A stretch of DNA of 64,000 bases, from positions 33,111 through 97,110 of the forward strand of contig CBDCEG010000015.1 of assembly GCA_965215775.1 (NCBI GenBank), read 5' to 3'. The position numbers and the translations under genes were made by a program. Positions 35,452 to 44,366 of this stretch are shown here, piece by piece (the stretch's first letter is position 1; each line of letters opens with the position of its first letter). The notes beneath the pieces were generated by a model, which worked only from the letters and a program-made list of their open reading frames with translations, searched no databases and had not been told where the DNA came from. This DNA is from CBDCEG01 sp965215775. GTDB lineage: Bacteria > Pseudomonadota > Gammaproteobacteria > Cardiobacteriales > Ostreibacteriaceae.

Positions 35452-36429
35452 ATGATAAAAGTTTTATTTGTTAATTTGGGTTCACCTGATGATTGTTCGG
35501 TTAAATCTGTGCGTAGATATTTGAAAGAATTTTTATTAGATAGACGAGTTATAGATATTCCACGATGGAAATGGTTACCAATGTTGATGATTATTCTAAG
35601 ATTAAGACCAAAAAAATCTGCAAAATTATATCAGTCAATTTGGACAGAAGATGGTGCGCCATTAGTTAGTATTAGTAAATTACAAGTCAAAAAATTAAAT
35701 AAATTATTTGAAGGAGATAATATAGAAGTGCTTCTTGCAATGCGTTATCAAAATCCATCAATTAAATCTGCTATTGATAAAATCATAAATTCAGACTGTG
35801 ATAAACTTTTGATTTTACCAGCATATCCACAATATTCAGCTACAACAACGGCGAGTATTTTTGATGAAATAGCAAAACAATTACAAAATCATTCAAATAT
35901 TCCAGAACTAAGATTTATAAAATCTTATTATGAAAATCCTTTATTTATAGAGGCTTTGGCAAATTCTATAACTGAATTTTGGCAAAAATATGAAATTCCA
36001 GAAAAGATAATTTTTTCATACCATGGGTTGCCAGAAGATTATATTAAAAAAGGTGATGTTTATTATCAACATTGTAAAAAAACTACTGAACTTTTGGTTG
36101 AAAAATTAGGATTGAGTGAGGATAAGTTTGTAATGACTTTTCAGTCCAGAATGGGTAGAAAAGAGTGGATAAAACCTTACACCGACCATACAATAAAACA
36201 ATTAGCACAATCAGGCATTAAATCTTTGCATATTATATCTCCAGCATTTAGTGCAGATTGTTTAGAAACTTTAGAAGAATTAAAGGTGGAAAATCATGAA
36301 TATTTCAAAGAAAACCAAAAACAAACAGACTCCAAAATCATCTACCGCTACATCCCCGCACTTAACGACAGCGAGCAACATATTAGACTCTTCAAAGATA
36401 TTATCAAACGAAATACTACAAACTGGTAG
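35452..36429 (+). CDS. hemH: Ferrochelatase
   Basis: A 325-residue enzyme inserting Fe2+ into protoporphyrin IX, the last step of haem synthesis. It begins KVLFVNLGSPDDCSVKSVR and has RYQNPSI, LPAYPQYSATT, IIFSYHGLPEDYIKKGD (metal-binding His) and MTFQSRMGRKEWIKPYTD, then SPAFSADCLETLEEL with the conserved acidic residues. ATG 35452 has GAGGG upstream. Its last 134 bases overlap the start of the next gene in another frame; in that stretch codons are unusually C-rich. Haem demand here fits the cytochrome b562-like and cytochrome c peroxidase genes further on. Confidence 0.95.
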   Translation: MIKVLFVNLGSPDDCSVKSVRRYLKEFLLDRRVIDIPRWKWLPMLMIILRLRPKKSAKLYQSIWTEDGAPLVSISKLQVKKLNKLFEGDNIEVLLAMRYQNPSIKSAIDKIINSDCDKLLILPAYPQYSATTTASIFDEIAKQLQNHSNIPELRFIKSYYENPLFIEALANSITEFWQKYEIPEKIIFSYHGLPEDYIKKGDVYYQHCKKTTELLVEKLGLSEDKFVMTFQSRMGRKEWIKPYTDHTIKQLAQSGIKSLHIISPAFSADCLETLEELKVENHEYFKENQKQTDSKIIYRYIPALNDSEQHIRLFKDIIKRNTTNW

Positions 36430-37261
36430 CCTGCATAGAACAAAAATATTAATAACAGGTTGTTCCACTGGAATTGGCTACCATTGTGCAAAGAAATTAC
36501 ATAATCAAGGTTATTTTGTTGTTGCAAGCTGTAGAAAATATGAAGATGTGAAAAAATTAATTAATGAAGGGCTTCACTGTGTGAAATTAGATTTAGATGA
36601 TAGTGAATCTATAACCCAAGGTATAAAAGACGCCTTAGTTATTACAAATGATGAGCTAGATGTTTTAGTAAATAATGGTGCTTATGGACAGGCTGGTGCG
36701 GTTGAAGATTTGACTAGAAAGACTTTGGAAAAACAATTTAGTACTAATGTTTTTGGAACTCACGAGCTTACAACTAAGTTAATTAAAACACTTTTATCTT
36801 CCGAAAAACCTAGAATTATTCAAATTAGTTCAATATTGGGATTTGTTGCAATGCGAAATCGTGGAGCTTATATTTCTTCCAAATTTGCACTTGAAGGTTT
36901 GACTGATACTATGCGTTTGGAATTTGCAGATACAAAATTAAAATTATCACTAATTGAACCAGGCCCTATTATTTCTAACTTTAGGCAAAATGCTAAAAAA
37001 GCCTTTTTAGAGAATATCAATATAGAAAACTCAAGGCATAGAAATAGTTACAAGAAGTCTTTGGAAAGATTAAATAGTCTAGAAAATCAACCATTTACTT
37101 TAAGTGAAGATGCTGTTTATAAGGTTCTTGTAAAATCAATAAACGCAACTAATCCAAAACCAAGATATTATGTTACTAAACCAACTTATCTTTTTGGTTT
37201 CCTAAAAAGAATATTATCTTCTAAGCTTTTAGACAAAATACTTTTGAAGGCTTCTAGTTAA
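36296..37261 (+). CDS. Short-chain dehydrogenase/reductase (SDR), overlapping hemH
   Basis: A 321-residue classical SDR: the TGCSTGIGYHCAKKL cofactor loop, LVNNGAYGQAG (NNAG-type), Ser in IIQISSILG and the YISSKFALEG active-site Tyr-Lys. The core starts near residue 50. The upstream ATG at 36296 has a good AGGTGG seven bases before it and adds 45 residues read from inside hemH in another frame. No ATG, GTG or TTG occurs between that tail and the cofactor loop, so the overlap is probably real. Substrate unknown; related enzymes act on ketones or lipid-like alcohols. Confidence 0.8.
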   Translation: MNISKKTKNKQTPKSSTATSPHLTTASNILDSSKILSNEILQTGSLHRTKILITGCSTGIGYHCAKKLHNQGYFVVASCRKYEDVKKLINEGLHCVKLDLDDSESITQGIKDALVITNDELDVLVNNGAYGQAGAVEDLTRKTLEKQFSTNVFGTHELTTKLIKTLLSSEKPRIIQISSILGFVAMRNRGAYISSKFALEGLTDTMRLEFADTKLKLSLIEPGPIISNFRQNAKKAFLENINIENSRHRNSYKKSLERLNSLENQPFTLSEDAVYKVLVKSINATNPKPRYYVTKPTYLFGFLKRILSSKLLDKILLKASS

Positions 37262-37269
37262 ATTAGAGT

Positions 37270-37791
37270 ATGAAAATTATAATGAAACGAAGCACCTATA
37301 TTTTTATTATTTTACAGTTTGCGGTGAACTTTTTTTGGATAAATACATCTATCCCTTTTTGCCCCGATAAATATATTTCATATATTGCATCAGAGAAACA
37401 TTGTAGTTGTTATTTATGGCATATTTTTGCAGATGCTGGAATAATTTTATTTACCTTGGCACTATTGTTTATTTGGGGAAACTATTATAAAAAACATTAC
37501 AATTTAGTTCTTTATTTTTTCATAGGAGCTTTGGGGATATCAGTTATAGGGAATTCTTTAAGTGCTATAAATGGCTTGGTTGGAGCAATTGGACCAAGCA
37601 CTATACTTGTTAAGTCTTTGTGGAGTTTAGCCACTATTTTAATTCTTTATTCATTGATTTATTTTTTCTTAGTTTTAAGAGTTTCCAAATCTTACAAAAC
37701 GATTGCATTTATAATCGCAACTTTATTTTATATATTCTCTATTGGTCTAATTATTAAAAATTTCATTCATATAATTGGTTTGAGTAATTGA
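37270..37791 (+). CDS. Hypothetical membrane protein, five predicted helices
   Basis: A 173-residue protein, mostly hydrophobic, with about five membrane segments, beginning MKIIMKRSTYIFIILQFAVN and containing a short Cys-rich loop (CPDKYISYIASEKHCSCYLW). It lies eight bases after the SDR stop, so it is probably in the same transcript. I do not recognise the family. The cysteines near the first loop may form disulfides or bind metal; that is inference only. Confidence 0.6.
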   Translation: MKIIMKRSTYIFIILQFAVNFFWINTSIPFCPDKYISYIASEKHCSCYLWHIFADAGIILFTLALLFIWGNYYKKHYNLVLYFFIGALGISVIGNSLSAINGLVGAIGPSTILVKSLWSLATILILYSLIYFFLVLRVSKSYKTIAFIIATLFYIFSIGLIIKNFIHIIGLSN

Positions 37792-37830
37792 AAGCAATAA
37801 TCTCTTGCCATTTATTATTTTAATAATAAA

Positions 37831-37959
37831 TAATATACTTTAATTTTTGTTAAAATAGTAATTATGACAAAAGATAAAAAAATAACTCTAAACTCAGATA
37901 TTTCAGAATTGCAAGGTATTGGAGCAGCGATAAAAGAGAAACTTAATAAAGTGAAAATA
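37831..37959 (+). repeat. Duplicated recG 5' end (truncated copy)
   Basis: 129 bases identical to 39361-39489 apart from two or three mismatches. It contains the recG upstream sequence and the first 30 or so codons (from ATG 37864: MTKDKKITLNSDISELQG...). Identity ends at 37959 and the frame soon closes. It is a non-functional partial recG copy, separated from the real recG by one lipoprotein gene. Confidence 0.85.
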
Positions 37960-38037
37960 ATGAGAAATATATACAAAGCAAACCTAAATGCCTTTTTTAT
38001 ACATTTTATTTAATACAAATTAATTACAAGAAAAACT

Positions 38038-39363
38038 ATGAAAAACAACTATAAAATTTTATATTCAATTATATTCTTAACATTTATCACCTTAAGTTGC
38101 TCAAAAAAACCAAAGACTGATGCACAATTATTAGAAAAAGATAAAGCTAACTTAGTTAAACTTTTGGATTCATATAGCGTGCTTGCATATAAGTTCAGTA
38201 AAATTATGCTTAGAGCCTCAACAGATAAAACAAGCTCTTCCCCAGAAATAACAAAATTCAAGAATGATTTGAAAAAAGTATCTATAAATATTTTTGATGA
38301 TAAAAACACAAGTAAACAAGATTTATCAATAAAAGACTATATTGCTATTGCAAAAGGTTTTAAAGAAGTAAGCAGTTATATTGCTAAAACTGATGAAGAT
38401 AATTTCCCAACTCTTACAGAAAGCTTTGCTAAAAAAGAAACTCAACCTCTTACAAAAGAAGAAAAAATCCAACTAAATAATATTGAGCATATTTTATTTA
38501 GTGCTGGAGTTTTATTAAGTGGAAGTTTTGGAACAGAAATTTCATTATATGAAAGTTCAAAAATAAATCTAGAATCTATGCCAGAAATAGAACTTAAAAC
38601 AGCACTAAAACTATATAAAGGTTTTCTATTTTATAAAAAAGACCTTTATTTTTTATCAAGAAAAGAGCTAACCCAAAATATTAATTGGTTAGATAGCAAC
38701 CCAAATATTGACTTACCAAAAATGCAATTTATATTTGAAAAGTTAGATATAGATGGAAAACATACTCATAAATTCTTTCGTGCAATTAATTTTTTAATTA
38801 GAGGAATTAGTAATTTATCTACTCAGCGAGATGCTGATAAAAAGCTAGCAATTCAGGACTTTAAAGTTTTCTTAAATGACTCAAAAAGTGCAGGAATTGA
38901 TAATGAAATAACTTGGATAATTGAGACTTATGTTTATCTAGTTTCTCATGAAAAAGAAAAAGCAATTATCTCACTCAACAAACTAAAAAATAGCAAAATC
39001 TCATCAGAAGAAGATAAGGAAACTATTGATAAGCTTATAACTTATGTCAAAAAAAGAAAGTCTGGAAAAATACTGAATGGACTCCGTGATAAAATATTCC
39101 TTATTAAGATAGGTGTCAAATTTGCACTTTCATCTGCAAAAAAATTAGACTGGGAAAAAATATTAAAGCAACAAAATATAGTCCAATCTGATGAAATATT
39201 TACCGCTATTAATAAATTTAAAAAGATAACTCAAAGTATAGAAAAGTATTCAAATAATGATAACCTAAAAAAAATAGGCAAAGAAGCTGGGGAAAAAGTA
39301 ACTAATGAAATAAAAAATCAAAGTGAAAATATTTGGAATAAAGCTAAAGACTTAGTTAAATAA
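38038..39363 (+). CDS. Lipoprotein of unknown function, helical
   Basis: A 441-residue protein with a lipoprotein signal (IIFLTFITLSC, Cys21) and an extended, probably all-helical mature region rich in Lys, Glu and Leu, including an amphipathic C-terminal stretch of about 40 residues (NEIKNQSENIWNKAKDLVK). No enzyme motif was recognised. It is bracketed by a truncated and a complete recG 5' end, so it or the block containing it seems to have been inserted by a duplication event. It probably resides on the periplasmic side of the envelope. Confidence 0.7.
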   Translation: MKNNYKILYSIIFLTFITLSCSKKPKTDAQLLEKDKANLVKLLDSYSVLAYKFSKIMLRASTDKTSSSPEITKFKNDLKKVSINIFDDKNTSKQDLSIKDYIAIAKGFKEVSSYIAKTDEDNFPTLTESFAKKETQPLTKEEKIQLNNIEHILFSAGVLLSGSFGTEISLYESSKINLESMPEIELKTALKLYKGFLFYKKDLYFLSRKELTQNINWLDSNPNIDLPKMQFIFEKLDIDGKHTHKFFRAINFLIRGISNLSTQRDADKKLAIQDFKVFLNDSKSAGIDNEITWIIETYVYLVSHEKEKAIISLNKLKNSKISSEEDKETIDKLITYVKKRKSGKILNGLRDKIFLIKIGVKFALSSAKKLDWEKILKQQNIVQSDEIFTAINKFKKITQSIEKYSNNDNLKKIGKEAGEKVTNEIKNQSENIWNKAKDLVK

Positions 39364-39489
39364 TATACTTTAATTTTTGTTAAAATAGTAATTATGACAA
39401 AAGATAAAAAAATAACTCTAAACTCAGATATTTCAGAATTGCAAGGTATTGGAGCAGCGATAAAAGAAAAACTTAATAAAGCGAAAATA
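39361..39489 (+). repeat. recG 5' end, partner of the 37831 repeat
   Basis: The intact member of the 129-bp direct repeat. It starts at the stop of the lipoprotein gene (taa, 39361-39363) and covers the recG upstream sequence and first 32 codons, ending at about 39489. The two copies are 1530 bases apart. Confidence 0.85.
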
Positions 39490-41481
39490 TTTAAAGTTGA
39501 AGACTTTTTGTTTTTATTGCCAAATAGGTACCAAGATAAAACTAAAATAACTCAAATTTGTGATTTAGTTTTTAGTGAATATGCTCAAATCTTAATTACG
39601 GTTATGTCTTGTCGGATTAATTATGGTCGGCAACGCACTTTATTAATTAGTGGTTATGATGAAACTGGTGCTATTGATATTCGTTTATTTAACTTCTCAG
39701 CTGCTCAAGCAAAGCAATTTGCACCAGGCACACAAATACTAGTTTATGGGCAGGCGAATGTCTTTAAAGATAAATGGAATATGCTTCACCCTGAATATAA
39801 AATCATTTCAAATGAAAATAATATAAGGCTAGAAAAAAACTTAACTCCTGTTTATCCTACAATAAAAGGTGCGGGAATTAATAAAATTCGTAAATGGGTG
39901 GCTGTGGCAATAAGCTGTTTAGAAACTGATGATTTACTAGATTTTAGTGAGGAGTTTTTAATGAAAAATAAATTAAGCCCTTTAAAATTAGCATTAAAAA
40001 ATATTCACAATCCTAAAACTACTCAAAAAATTTCAGATATTTTAAGTCCTTTTAATCCAGATTTGGCAAGAATTGTTTTAGATGAATTATTATCTAAACA
40101 AATAGGAATGTTACAAAAAAAATCACAGATAAAAACTGAAGATAGTTTTCCAGTAAAAATATTTGATAGCTTGCAGGCTAAGTTTTTAGCACAGTTAGAT
40201 TTCAATTTAACTAAAGCACAGCTTAGGGTTATTGGAGATATTTTTGCAGATATTAGTAAAAATACACCAATGAATAGGCTTATTCAAGGTGATGTAGGTT
40301 CTGGTAAAACTTTGGTTGCTTTTTGTGCGTGTCTACAAGCAATTAATAGTAATTTGCAGGCAGTGATTATGGCTCCAACTGAAATTCTTGCAGAACAACA
40401 CTATCATCAAGCTAAAAAACTTTTTAAAAACCTAAATATTGAAGTTGTTTGGCTATCAGGTAAAACTAAAGTTGTAGCAAGAAGAGAAGCTTTACAAAAA
40501 ATATCAACAGGAGAAGCACAATTAATAATTGGAACTCATGCACTTTTTCAAAAAGATGTTATTTATAAAAACTTAGGGATTGCCATCATTGATGAACAGC
40601 ATAGATTTGGGGTAGAACAACGGTTTTTATTGAGAGAAAAATCTAAATATTTAAATAAAATGCCACACCTTCTTTTAATGACAGCAACCCCAATTCCACG
40701 AACTCTAACTATGAGCTTTTATGCAGATTTAGATACTTCAATAATTGATGAACTTCCACCAGGAAGACAAACTATTGAAACTATTTTACTTTCAGAAAAA
40801 AAACGCGATGAGCTTATAAATAGAGTAAATACAATTTGTAAAAAAGGACAACAAGTTTATTGGGTTTGTGCTTTAATTGAAGAATCAGAAGTGCTTGAAG
40901 CAAAGGCTGCTGAAGATTTATTTGCCAGTTTAACTGAAAAATTACCAAATCTAAAAATTGCATTACTTCATGGTAAACAAAAATCCGAAGAAAAAGAAAA
41001 AATAATAAGTGAATTTCAACAAAATAATATTCAACTTCTTGTTTCAACAACTGTAATTGAGGTTGGGGTAGATGTTCCAAATGCTTCATTAATGGTTATT
41101 GAAAACGCGGAAAGATTTGGATTGGCTCAATTGCACCAACTTCGTGGAAGAGTTGGACGAGGCGTGAACCAATCTTATTGTGTTTTAATTTATAAATCAC
41201 CTCTTTCACAAACTGGAAGAAAACGCTTACAAGTTATAAGAACAACGACTGATGGCTTTGAAATAGCTAAAAAAGATTTGGAAATAAGAGGGGCTGGTGA
41301 GGTTTTAGGAACTAAACAGTCTGGTGAAATGTTATTTAGAATTGCTGATATTGAACGAGACAAAGAACTACTTGAAAAAGCATATAATTTAGCAGGCGAA
41401 TTAATTATAAATAACTCTAAAATGGCAAATGAAATTGTAAAAAGATGGATTGGAAACGATGAGGAATTTTTTAGTGTTTGA
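39394..41481 (+). CDS. recG: ATP-dependent DNA helicase RecG
   Basis: The 695-residue protein has the RecG wedge/OB domain (QILITVMSCRI, IDIRLFNFS), helicase motif I (GDVGSGKTLVA), DEQHRFGV (motif II, DEQH), TATPIPRTL (motif III), and the second RecA-like domain with VGVDVPNAS and QLRGRVGRG. RecG reverses stalled replication forks and branch-migrates recombination intermediates. Full length for the family. The upstream sequence and first codons are duplicated at 37831, so recombination here could put the lipoprotein gene in or out. Confidence 0.95.
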   Translation: MTKDKKITLNSDISELQGIGAAIKEKLNKAKIFKVEDFLFLLPNRYQDKTKITQICDLVFSEYAQILITVMSCRINYGRQRTLLISGYDETGAIDIRLFNFSAAQAKQFAPGTQILVYGQANVFKDKWNMLHPEYKIISNENNIRLEKNLTPVYPTIKGAGINKIRKWVAVAISCLETDDLLDFSEEFLMKNKLSPLKLALKNIHNPKTTQKISDILSPFNPDLARIVLDELLSKQIGMLQKKSQIKTEDSFPVKIFDSLQAKFLAQLDFNLTKAQLRVIGDIFADISKNTPMNRLIQGDVGSGKTLVAFCACLQAINSNLQAVIMAPTEILAEQHYHQAKKLFKNLNIEVVWLSGKTKVVARREALQKISTGEAQLIIGTHALFQKDVIYKNLGIAIIDEQHRFGVEQRFLLREKSKYLNKMPHLLLMTATPIPRTLTMSFYADLDTSIIDELPPGRQTIETILLSEKKRDELINRVNTICKKGQQVYWVCALIEESEVLEAKAAEDLFASLTEKLPNLKIALLHGKQKSEEKEKIISEFQQNNIQLLVSTTVIEVGVDVPNASLMVIENAERFGLAQLHQLRGRVGRGVNQSYCVLIYKSPLSQTGRKRLQVIRTTTDGFEIAKKDLEIRGAGEVLGTKQSGEMLFRIADIERDKELLEKAYNLAGELIINNSKMANEIVKRWIGNDEEFFSV

Positions 41482-41635
41482 ATAAGTAGTAAAAAATAAA
41501 AAAATCAGTTTATAGTTCTTTTAATTTCATATTAACAAAACTCTATATAAATACTTAGCTTAAGATATGTTTACATTCGTTAGCTTTTGTAATAGTATTA
41601 GTAAGAATTAACTTAAAGCAACTAAATTATATAGA

Positions 41636-42784
41636 ATGTTTCTCAATAAAGACTTGAAAAAAAAATTAATCCTTATTTCTTCAGCAACTATTTTAGGAAT
41701 AGTTGTTTTCTTGACTTTTTTCTTTTTTAATTTTTCAAATAGTTTAAAAAATGCCAGAAAGAATGAATTTAAAGAGCATATTGAAATGGCAATAAAATCT
41801 ATTAGTTATTTTTATGAGTTAGAAATTTCAGGAGTTCTAAGCGAGGAAATGGCTAAAAAGTATGCTATGGGAGCCTTGGAAAAAGAAACTTATGGTAAAT
41901 CTGGATACTATTGGATACATAGGTCTGATGGATTAATGTTAATGCTTCCTTACTTTCCAGACTTAGTTGGAACTAATTTTTCTGAAAAGAAAGACTCAAA
42001 TGGATTATTCTTCAATAAAGAAATGACTAAAGTTGCCAAACAAGGTGGCGGAATCGTTGAATACTATTGGGAAAACCCACACACACACATAATAGCTTTA
42101 AAAGCATCTAGTGTCGGCTATTTCGAACCTTGGGATTGGGTTGTTGGAACTGGCGTTTTTTCTGATGAGTTAGATAAAGAGGTTTTATCTGTAATTATTA
42201 AAAGTTCAGGTTTTACTTTTATTGTTTTTCTATTATTTTCTTTTTTACTTTTAGTAACAGTAAATAAACACACACATCAAACTGGAATTATTGCAAATTC
42301 CGACCCATTGACAGGACTTTTCTCCAAACGCTCTATGCCTGATATAATTTCACAAATTGAACAGCAATACAGAACAAAAAGTGATAAGTTATTCACAGCA
42401 ATGTTTATGGATTTAGATGATTTTAAAACCATAAATGAAACTCTTGGGCATAAGGGTGGTGATGATATTTTAAATGATATAGCTGCTCTTCTAAAAAATC
42501 TAACAAGAGCTAAGGATTATTGTATCCGTTTTGGTGGAGATGAATTTGTTTTAATTTCTAAATTTAATACCAAAGAAGATGCTACCAAATTAGCTGAAAG
42601 AATAAGATTTGCAGTTTCTAAACTATCATATGTTTCTGATAATGATGATGTCTTTAAAGTTACAGTTAGTATTGGGATTGCAATTTATAATGAACATGAT
42701 GACTCTTTTTCTGAAGTTCTTGCCAGAGCAGATAAAAAATTATTTGAATCTAAAAATCTAGGAAAGAATATTGTTTATATGTAA
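41636..42784 (+). CDS. Membrane diguanylate cyclase with periplasmic Cache sensor
   Basis: A 382-residue protein with two membrane segments (residues about 12-32 and 192-212) flanking a periplasmic single-Cache domain (YGKSGYYWIHRSDGLMLMLP, PWDWVVGTGVF), then a GGDEF domain: DPLTGLFSKRS, MDLDDFKTINETLGH and GGDEF at residues 300-304. An RAKD five residues upstream of GGDEF fits the RxxD product-inhibition site. It makes cyclic di-GMP from GTP in response to a small extracellular ligand. It is a single gene followed by a bidirectional terminator. Confidence 0.92.
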   Translation: MFLNKDLKKKLILISSATILGIVVFLTFFFFNFSNSLKNARKNEFKEHIEMAIKSISYFYELEISGVLSEEMAKKYAMGALEKETYGKSGYYWIHRSDGLMLMLPYFPDLVGTNFSEKKDSNGLFFNKEMTKVAKQGGGIVEYYWENPHTHIIALKASSVGYFEPWDWVVGTGVFSDELDKEVLSVIIKSSGFTFIVFLLFSFLLLVTVNKHTHQTGIIANSDPLTGLFSKRSMPDIISQIEQQYRTKSDKLFTAMFMDLDDFKTINETLGHKGGDDILNDIAALLKNLTRAKDYCIRFGGDEFVLISKFNTKEDATKLAERIRFAVSKLSYVSDNDDVFKVTVSIGIAIYNEHDDSFSEVLARADKKLFESKNLGKNIVYM

Positions 42785-42818
42785 TTTGATATAGATTTTT
42801 TACTCAGTTACTTTAAAC

Positions 42819-42855
42819 AAAAAAACCAATGCTTAATTAAAGCATCGGTTTTTCA
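42819..42855. terminator. Bidirectional rho-independent terminator
   Basis: The stem AAAAACCaATGCTT / AAGCATcGGTTTTT with A and T runs on both sides sits between the converging GGDEF gene and the minus-strand cytochrome b562-like gene. Confidence 0.8.
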
Positions 42856-42874
42856 TTTACAAATATTTTATTCT

Positions 42875-43276
42875 TTATACATCAAAGTTTTTATGTCCTT
42901 TTTTACGAATTTTTTTGATTTTCTTTATAATCATTTTTGCTTGTTTTTTATCTTTAGCTTTTATTGCTGCATCTAATGCATCATATTGTTCACTAAGCAT
43001 TTTCATACCTTTTTCATACATTTCTTTCTCTTTTGCAGAAGGCTCTTTATGAGTATCAGTGCTTTCTTTTGCTGCTTTATCCGATAGCTCTCTTAACTTA
43101 TCTAAATTAGTTTGCATTTTCCCAAAGTCCTTTGACTTTGCTAATTTCTTAAAGCTTTTTTTCATATCTTTCATTACTTTTTCTAAGTCAGAATGTTTAT
43201 GAGCATAAGCATTTGCAGATAAAGCAAGTGAAGCTGACAATATTGAAACAGTTAAGATTTTATTTAATTTATTCAT
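42875..43276 (-). CDS. Cytochrome b562-like periplasmic protein 1
   Basis: A 133-residue precursor with a signal peptide ending SANAYA (cleavage after residue 25) and a four-helix-bundle mature domain. The mature N-terminus SDLEKVMKDM matches the axial Met region of cytochrome b562 (DLEDNM), and the C-terminus IRKKGHKNF matches its RxxxH haem-ligand motif, giving Met35 and His128 as probable ligands. Cytochrome b562 carries one non-covalent b haem in the periplasm; its role is unclear. The mature protein is very lysine-rich. A close paralogue lies just upstream on the same strand. Confidence 0.7.
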   Translation of the reverse strand: MNKLNKILTVSILSASLALSANAYAHKHSDLEKVMKDMKKSFKKLAKSKDFGKMQTNLDKLRELSDKAAKESTDTHKEPSAKEKEMYEKGMKMLSEQYDALDAAIKAKDKKQAKMIIKKIKKIRKKGHKNFDV

Positions 43277-43363
43277 TTTTCCTCTACGATTATTTTATTA
43301 ATAAAGCTTAATAATATACTGCTTATTTCATAATCTAGGTTTCTTTTGTATTAAATACGCAAA

Positions 43364-43391
43364 AAAGCCAGTATCAGAAAGATACCAGCTT
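43364..43391 (-). terminator. Rho-independent terminator of cytochrome b562-like gene 2
   Basis: On the minus strand AGCTGGTATC pairs with GATACTGGCT (two G-U pairs) around a tttct loop, followed by six T. It lies downstream of the 43424-43822 gene, so the two paralogues are separate units. Confidence 0.75.
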
Positions 43392-43423
43392 AATAAATAA
43401 TAAATTTTTAAGAGATTTATAAT

Positions 43424-43822
43424 CTAAACATCAAAGTTTTTATGACCTTTTTTCTTGATTTTTTTGATTTTCTTAATAATTATTTTAGCTTGTTTTTTAT
43501 CTTTAGCTTTTATTGCAGCATCTAATGCATCATATTGTTCATTAAGCATTTTCATCCCTTTTTGATACATTTCTTTATCTTTCACTGAGACTTTTTTATA
43601 TTTCTCAGTGCTTATTTTTACAGCTTTGTCAGATGATTTTCTTAACTTATTAAGATTGATTTGCATTCTTTTTAGACTTTTTGATTTTACTAACCTCTTA
43701 AAGCTTTTTTTCATAACTTTCATTTCTTTTTCTAAAGCTTTATTTCCAGCATAAGCACTAGATGATAAAGCTAGTGAAATTGATAATACTGAGACTGTTA
43801 ATATTTTACTTAGTTTATTCAT
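43424..43822 (-). CDS. Cytochrome b562-like periplasmic protein 2
   Basis: A 132-residue paralogue of the gene at 42875, with a signal peptide ending SSAYA and the same layout: ALEKEMKVMKKS with Met34, a middle YQKGMKMLNEQYDALDAAIK nearly identical to the first copy, and KKKGHKNFDV with His127. The Arg before the His ligand is Lys here. It is even more basic than copy 1. The two copies, each with its own terminator and signal peptide, look like a tandem duplication that has diverged mainly in the middle helices. Haem binding is inferred from the conserved ligand positions. Confidence 0.7.
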   Translation of the reverse strand: MNKLSKILTVSVLSISLALSSSAYAGNKALEKEMKVMKKSFKRLVKSKSLKRMQINLNKLRKSSDKAVKISTEKYKKVSVKDKEMYQKGMKMLNEQYDALDAAIKAKDKKQAKIIIKKIKKIKKKGHKNFDV

Positions 43823-43880
43823 TTTTCCTCTGTGTTTTATAATTAAAAAATACTAGTATAGTTTTACTTCCTTAAGAAAT

Positions 43881-43898
43881 ACTGGAGACTTCTCCAGT
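43881..43898 (-). terminator. Hairpin terminator of the jelly-roll gene
   Basis: ACTGGAG / CTCCAGT stem with a 4-base loop, three bases beyond the stop of the 43901-44353 gene. The T tract on the minus strand is short (ATTTCTT), so termination may be partial. Confidence 0.6.
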
Positions 43899-43900
43899 GT

Positions 43901-44353
43901 TTATTTTATTTCAAAGTTTTCAAATCTAGCTTGGACAGCCCAGCCACCTCTATTTTTATAATTTTCAGTTATTGCAAAAACAACCTCATTCTGACCTTTT
44001 TGCAAATCTAAATAGATAGAATCATAAAGCCCAACAGTTCCCAAAAACCTATAATCTCTAGTTCTATAGTTATCTGCTCCTTCATACACTGCTTTATCAT
44101 TTACAAACACTTTTACTCTATCACTAAAGCCAAAATCTAATTTTTTTATTTGATTTTTTTCTGAGTTTATTATGATTTTTGCAAAAACAGTATCTTTACC
44201 TTTACTAATCCCTTGTAATTTAGCTAAATTAACTATTCCAGTTGAGTCTGCCTTTAGCTCTGAATAATCTAAATTATTTTTTTCCTCACCAGTTAAAATA
44301 TTAATATTTTTCAAAGACTTACCGTCAAAAGTTTTTAAAACCAACCAAGACAT
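43901..44353 (-). CDS. Jelly-roll/galactose-binding-like domain protein
   Basis: About 150 residues, no signal peptide. The second half (FGFSDRVKVFVNDKAVYEG, LYDSIYLDLQKGQNEVVFAI, RGGWAVQARFENF) has the strand pattern of jelly-roll domains that often accompany hydrolases. Start 44353 is chosen because AAAGGA lies six bases upstream; ATG 44368 would add five residues but lacks a site. It could be a separate small protein or a fragment of a larger enzyme. Its 5' end abuts the truncated LysR remnant on the other strand. Confidence 0.55.
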   Translation of the reverse strand: MSWLVLKTFDGKSLKNINILTGEEKNNLDYSELKADSTGIVNLAKLQGISKGKDTVFAKIIINSEKNQIKKLDFGFSDRVKVFVNDKAVYEGADNYRTRDYRFLGTVGLYDSIYLDLQKGQNEVVFAITENYKNRGGWAVQARFENFEIK

Positions 44354-44366
44354 AATAGTTCCTTTC

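Noticed and set aside
37864..37990. A second functional recG
   Set aside because: Only the first 30 or so codons are present before the frame closes.
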